8,875 nt of DNA from Thermoplasmata archaeon (GTDB taxonomy: Archaea; Thermoplasmatota; Thermoplasmata; RBG-16-68-12; JAGMCJ01), in the NCBI GenBank assembly GCA_023129265.1, contig JAGMCJ010000159.1:1-8875 (forward strand), in the 5' to 3' direction. Below, in pieces: positions 6,102 to 8,875 of the stretch. The notes beneath the pieces are model-generated. The model ran no database searches. It was not told the DNA's origin and saw only the letters and a program-made list of their open reading frames with translations. Positions within the stretch are counted from its first letter, which is position 1. Each line of letters starts with the position of its first letter. A program made the position numbers and the translations under genes.

Positions 6102-7997
6102 CTAGCCTTGGACGACCCACGTTGCGTTCGCGGAGACTTCGAACCAGTATCCCTGGAACGACTGCAGTGTGTCAAGCGCGGAGTACCGCCTCAGGAAGTG
6201 CGGCGGACCGCCGGCCGGGCCTTCGACCCGCTGGAGCGGCATGCCCGCCATGAGATCGGCGACATCGGCCTGGATGAAGGACGGATAGCTGACCAGATTC
6301 CAGCCCTCGCGGAGCTGGATCGTAGTCTGCACGGGGACCGCTCCCGCCAGAACGAAGTGTGAATCCTGCGTGACGTTGACCCAATACCCGCTCGTGTGCG
6401 TCATGGACCTGAGCGCCGAGTAGACCTTGAAGCTGGAGAATGTCGTCCACCCGCTCGAGTCATATGTCCACACCCTATCGAAGCCAACAGTCTGAAGAAC
6501 ACTACCGAGGCTATCGTTTGCGGGCACCACGGGAAAGGAGATCAGATGCTTCCCGCCCGCCAGGAACCGCGAGGTCTTGGCAGCCTTCCTCGTGTTGTTG
6601 TCCTCGTATCCCATCTTGTCGACCGCCCGCACGACGTAGAAGAAGTCCTCGTCGTTGCCGATCCCCGCACCCTCGTGCGTCCAGTTCGTGCTCACCGTCT
6701 TCGCGACCGGGTAGAGGAAGCTGAAGTTGCCGTAGGAATCGGACACGTATATGTTGTACCGATCGACATCAGCCGAGGGCGAGGGATTCCAGGAAAGGGA
6801 AACGTCGTTCCCATTCAACTCGGCCATCAGGTTCTCAGGCGGGGCAGGAGGGAGGTCATACGGCTCCAAGTCGAAGAATACGGGATTGGAGAAGGCGACG
6901 TAGGTCTCCCCCTTGAGAAGGCTGCTGGTGTTGGTCCTAATCTCCGCCCTGTACCAGTAATCGGAGTCGCCAGCCGTGGCTTCCTGGATGGAGAACCATC
7001 CCGCTCCGACGAACCAGGAGCCGATGACGGACCCGTTTCTGATCAGATCCACCCGAGAAGTGGACTTGTTGGCGTAGCCGGATATGCTCACGTTCAGCGT
7101 TGCGGGAGCGGACGACCGTATGGTCTCTCCGAGGATGTGCCCGTCGATCGTGAAGTTGAGTACGGGCCCGTCCGTGATGTAGAGCCTTCCCTTGGATACC
7201 GCCTCCAGGATTCCCTCGCGGCTGAGTTCTTCCACGAGGACCACGTTCCTGGGAAAGCCTATCGCGCCTTGACGATTGAACAGATCGCCCTCGTTCCATT
7301 GGTTGCTTGCGTTGTGGCAGTCGCTGTCGCCAACGGCGATCTTGCGGATGCCGGCGTTGAGATAGCTCTCCCACTGGGAAACGGCATCGCTATCCATCCG
7401 CGTCGGAGGATCCGCATTGAACCCGCTATAACCGTGATAGATTTCCAGTCCATCGAAGTTCTCATAGACGCCGAAGTGCTGATAGTGCTTCCCGCCGGGA
7501 GCCATGGGATGAGCAAGAACCGCCAGGCCTCCTTGCGTGCGGATGTCCTCGAAGATGTCGTTCATGTTCCTGCCAGGCCCGAGGTTCCAGGGCACGAGCT
7601 GGCTCAGACCCCATCCGAGAATGTCACCACCAGAGGTGGTCACCTCATCTCCGATTAGGCACAGGAAGTCAGCGGTGTTCTCGGCATCGCAAACGGACTG
7701 TGGCGGGACAACGTTGTGGTCCGTGACCACAATCCAATTCAGGCTTCTGCTCTTCGCCACGTCCGAATTCTCATGTACCGTCGTCTCACCGGTTGAGTAG
7801 ATGGAGTGCATGTGGCCGTCGCCGATAGCGACGGAATAGTTCGTCTCAGACGTCAGCGACGCATAGGATTCGCCGGAAGGGGAAGTTCTCTCACCCTCAA
7901 ATCCGAGCGATGGAGCCAGCGAAATGATGACTAGAATCGAGAGGACGCTCGAGGTAAGCACAACCGAGAATCTCGATGGACGGCGCAATCCACGCAT
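6102..7997 (-). CDS. Exported PHP-domain metallohydrolase with FN3-like domain and A-B C-terminal module, 631 aa
   Basis: A signal peptide or N-terminal anchor (residues 10-33, hydrophobic from FSVVL to SLGF) precedes a PHP domain of the CehA/McbA type. Its metal ligands are visible: GHMH (H62, H64), TDH (D93, H94), GDE (E118), AHP (H163) and GDSDCH (D226, H228). This is a complete set for a two- or three-metal phosphoesterase-type site. The natural substrate, presumably an extracellular phosphoester or related bond, cannot be read from sequence. A beta domain follows (about 275-378), then a fibronectin type III-like domain (about 384-470; PPAPPENLMAELNGNDVSLSWNP, DRYNIYVSD, FFYVVRAVD). Repeat units A (477-553) and B (557-631) end the protein. 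ATG 7997 starts the signal peptide; the leader appears very short. It converges on the TIGR03790-type gene and lies 54 bases downstream of the enoyl-CoA hydratase gene on the same strand. Confidence 0.9.
   Translation of the reverse strand: MRGLRRPSRFSVVLTSSVLSILVIISLAPSLGFEGERTSPSGESYASLTSETNYSVAIGDGHMHSIYSTGETTVHENSDVAKSRSLNWIVVTDHNVVPPQSVCDAENTADFLCLIGDEVTTSGGDILGWGLSQLVPWNLGPGRNMNDIFEDIRTQGGLAVLAHPMAPGGKHYQHFGVYENFDGLEIYHGYSGFNADPPTRMDSDAVSQWESYLNAGIRKIAVGDSDCHNASNQWNEGDLFNRQGAIGFPRNVVLVEELSREGILEAVSKGRLYITDGPVLNFTIDGHILGETIRSSAPATLNVSISGYANKSTSRVDLIRNGSVIGSWFVGAGWFSIQEATAGDSDYWYRAEIRTNTSSLLKGETYVAFSNPVFFDLEPYDLPPAPPENLMAELNGNDVSLSWNPSPSADVDRYNIYVSDSYGNFSFLYPVAKTVSTNWTHEGAGIGNDEDFFYVVRAVDKMGYEDNNTRKAAKTSRFLAGGKHLISFPVVPANDSLGSVLQTVGFDRVWTYDSSGWTTFSSFKVYSALRSMTHTSGYWVNVTQDSHFVLAGAVPVQTTIQLREGWNLVSYPSFIQADVADLMAGMPLQRVEGPAGGPPHFLRRYSALDTLQSFQGYWFEVSANATWVVQG
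6105..6329 (-). repeat. Repeat unit B (C-terminal) in the PHP protein
   Basis: Residues 557-631 carry LREGWNLVSYPSF, DLMAGMPLQRVEG, PPHFLRRYSALDTL and GYWFEVSANATWVVQG. It aligns along its full length with unit B of the converging gene, placing the two copies in inverted orientation at the DNA level. Confidence 0.75.
6339..6569 (-). repeat. Repeat unit A in the PHP protein
   Basis: Residues 477-553 contain LAGGKHLISFPV (a diverged GWNLVS strand), SLGSVLQTVGFDRVWTYDSS, W.TFSSFKVYSALRSM and SGYWVNVTQDSHFVLAG. The order A then B is the same as in the TIGR03790-type protein. Confidence 0.7.
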
Positions 7998-8020
7998 TCA
8001 AGAAATCGGATTCGACTGTG

Positions 8021-8030
8021 GATATTAGTA
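8021..8030 (-). promoter_or_regulatory. Candidate TATA element for the PHP gene
   Basis: On the minus strand TACTAATATC lies about 28 bases before the ATG at 7997, inside the 54-base gap after the enoyl-CoA hydratase stop. The spacing predicts an almost leaderless transcript, and no Shine-Dalgarno is seen, so the PHP gene may be transcribed independently of the upstream gene. Confidence 0.4.
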
Positions 8031-8051
8031 TCTTCCGTTGGAGCTGGCGAC

Positions 8052-8858
8052 TCAGGAGGTGAATTCGGGCTTCCTCCGCTCGAGAAAGGCCTTCATTCCC
8101 TCCTTCTGATCTGGAGTCTCGAAGAGAGAGGTCCATTCCTCCTTTTCTCTTTCGAAACCCGCGTCGTACGAAGCCTCCACAGAACACCTTATCGCCCTTT
8201 TGGCGGCAAGGAGAGAGTCCCTGCTCATTGAGCACAGCTTTTCGATGATCTTGCTGATGAAATCCTCCAGAGAGTCGTCTGGAACCACTTTGTTGACGAG
8301 TCCGGCGTCCAACGCCTCGTAGGCATCTATCCTGGTCCCGAGATATATAATCTCGGCTGCCTTCCCTGGCCCGACCAGGCGGGTCAGCCTCTGGGTTCCT
8401 CCCCATCCCGGAATGACACCGATGTTGATCTCCGGCTGTGAGAAGATGCAGTTCTCGGATGCAACACGGATATCGCATCCGCAGGCTATCTCCAATCCTC
8501 CACCCAGGACGTAACCGCGCAGAACGGCAATCACGGGCGGCAGGTCTCGCTCGAGTTTCCTAACGAGGGATTGACCCAACTCGGAGAATTCCCTCGCCTC
8601 GGATGTGCTCTTGGCTTCCATTTCCACTACGTCTGCCCCCGCCGTGAATGCCTTGGCAGAGGAACTCCGGATGGAAACGACCTTGATCGCGGAATCGCCT
8701 ACGATCTCATCCAGGACATCATGGAAATCTCGCATAACACTCGAGCTCAGTATGTTCAGGTCATTCTCACTGGATAGAAGAATCGCTGCGTGGTCATCGT
8801 ACGTCGAGAGTTGAACCGAAGTCTGCTGAGATTGCGTGATTTCCATCCCAATCGTCAT
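8052..8858 (-). CDS. Enoyl-CoA hydratase/isomerase family protein (crotonase), 268 aa
   Basis: This is a full-length crotonase-fold enzyme. The oxyanion-hole regions are FTAGADVVEM (residues 71-80) and GYVLGGGLEIACGCD (115-129). Both catalytic glutamates of classical enoyl-CoA hydratase have counterparts: E123 in GGGLE and E143 in SQPEINIGVIPGWGGTQRL. This favours a 2-enoyl-CoA hydratase acting in fatty-acid, amino-acid or 3-hydroxyacyl-CoA metabolism in the cytosol; the exact acyl chain is not predictable. The C-terminus ends in the usual EGMKAFLERRKPEF segment. ATG 8858 follows GAGGGA by about seven bases, a normal ribosome binding site; Met5 is an alternative start. The preceding bases would let an upstream gene end in TGA overlapping the start as ATGA, consistent with an operon that continues past the right edge. 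Confidence 0.95.
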   Translation of the reverse strand: MTIGMEITQSQQTSVQLSTYDDHAAILLSSENDLNILSSSVMRDFHDVLDEIVGDSAIKVVSIRSSSAKAFTAGADVVEMEAKSTSEAREFSELGQSLVRKLERDLPPVIAVLRGYVLGGGLEIACGCDIRVASENCIFSQPEINIGVIPGWGGTQRLTRLVGPGKAAEIIYLGTRIDAYEALDAGLVNKVVPDDSLEDFISKIIEKLCSMSRDSLLAAKRAIRCSVEASYDAGFEREKEEWTSLFETPDQKEGMKAFLERRKPEFTS

Positions 8859-8861
8859 TGA

Positions 8862-8867
8862 TATTCC
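8862..8867 (-). promoter_or_regulatory. Ribosome binding site of the enoyl-CoA hydratase gene
   Basis: GAGGGA on the minus strand ends just before the sequence ATATCA and the ATG at 8858-8856. The spacing supports this start over Met5. Confidence 0.5.
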
Positions 8868-8875
8868 CTCAGATA

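Noticed and set aside
6396..7658. 420-codon open frame on the plus strand inside the PHP gene
   Set aside because: It is antisense to a gene with a complete set of PHP metal ligands and FN3 and repeat domains. Its own translation shows no recognisable domain and the Arg/Pro/Val-rich composition typical of shadow frames in GC-rich DNA.
7897..8478. 193-codon open frame on the minus strand overlapping the crotonase and PHP genes
   Set aside because: It is another frame of the crotonase gene, which has intact catalytic motifs in the accepted frame.
1..8875. CRISPR arrays, tRNA or rRNA genes, insertion sequences, defence islands
   Set aside because: No spaced direct repeats, cloverleaf-like sequence, transposase motifs or terminal inverted repeats were seen by eye. 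A covariance-model scan would be decisive for small RNAs.

Overview
The window looks archaeal, most likely a Euryarchaeota/Thermoplasmatota-type genome of about 55-60% G+C. This is inferred from TATA-like boxes about 25-30 bases before probable transcript starts, several genes with little or no leader and no Shine-Dalgarno, a stand-alone Ras/Rab-like small GTPase, an apparent class I isoprenoid-type enzyme, and large secreted proteins rich in N-glycosylation sequons. No rRNA, tRNA, CRISPR array or insertion sequence was found.

Layout from left to right: (1) a multi-pass membrane protein on the minus strand, cut by the left edge; (2) an AT-rich divergent spacer; (3) a plus-strand 427-residue all-helical protein with class I isoprenoid-synthase-like metal-binding motifs; (4) a minus-strand 114-residue secreted mini-protein whose stop codon shares the tetranucleotide CTAG with the stop of gene 3; (5) a divergent plus-strand 177-residue protein of unknown function; (6) a plus-strand small GTPase; (7) a plus-strand 824-residue exported TIGR03790-type protein; (8) tail to tail with it, a minus-strand 631-residue exported PHP-domain metallohydrolase; (9) a minus-strand enoyl-CoA hydratase/isomerase near the right edge.

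The unifying signal is a C-terminal beta-rich module shared by three exported proteins. The TIGR03790 protein and the PHP protein both end in the same ordered pair of related units, called A and B here (hallmarks GWNLVS/GWNLVSYPSF, then an LAGVP..R(I/V)EG element, then G.W(I/F).V...W.V.G at the C-terminus). The 114-residue mini-protein is a signal peptide followed by the second half of unit B alone. The pattern suggests a family-specific surface attachment, sorting or assembly domain placed on unrelated catalytic or binding domains. That role is inference; the sequence similarity is visible directly.

The other genes (GTPase, isoprenoid-type enzyme, crotonase, unknown 177-residue protein) are probably cytosolic. 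They appear to be separately transcribed, with their own TATA-like elements, so no single operon spans the window.
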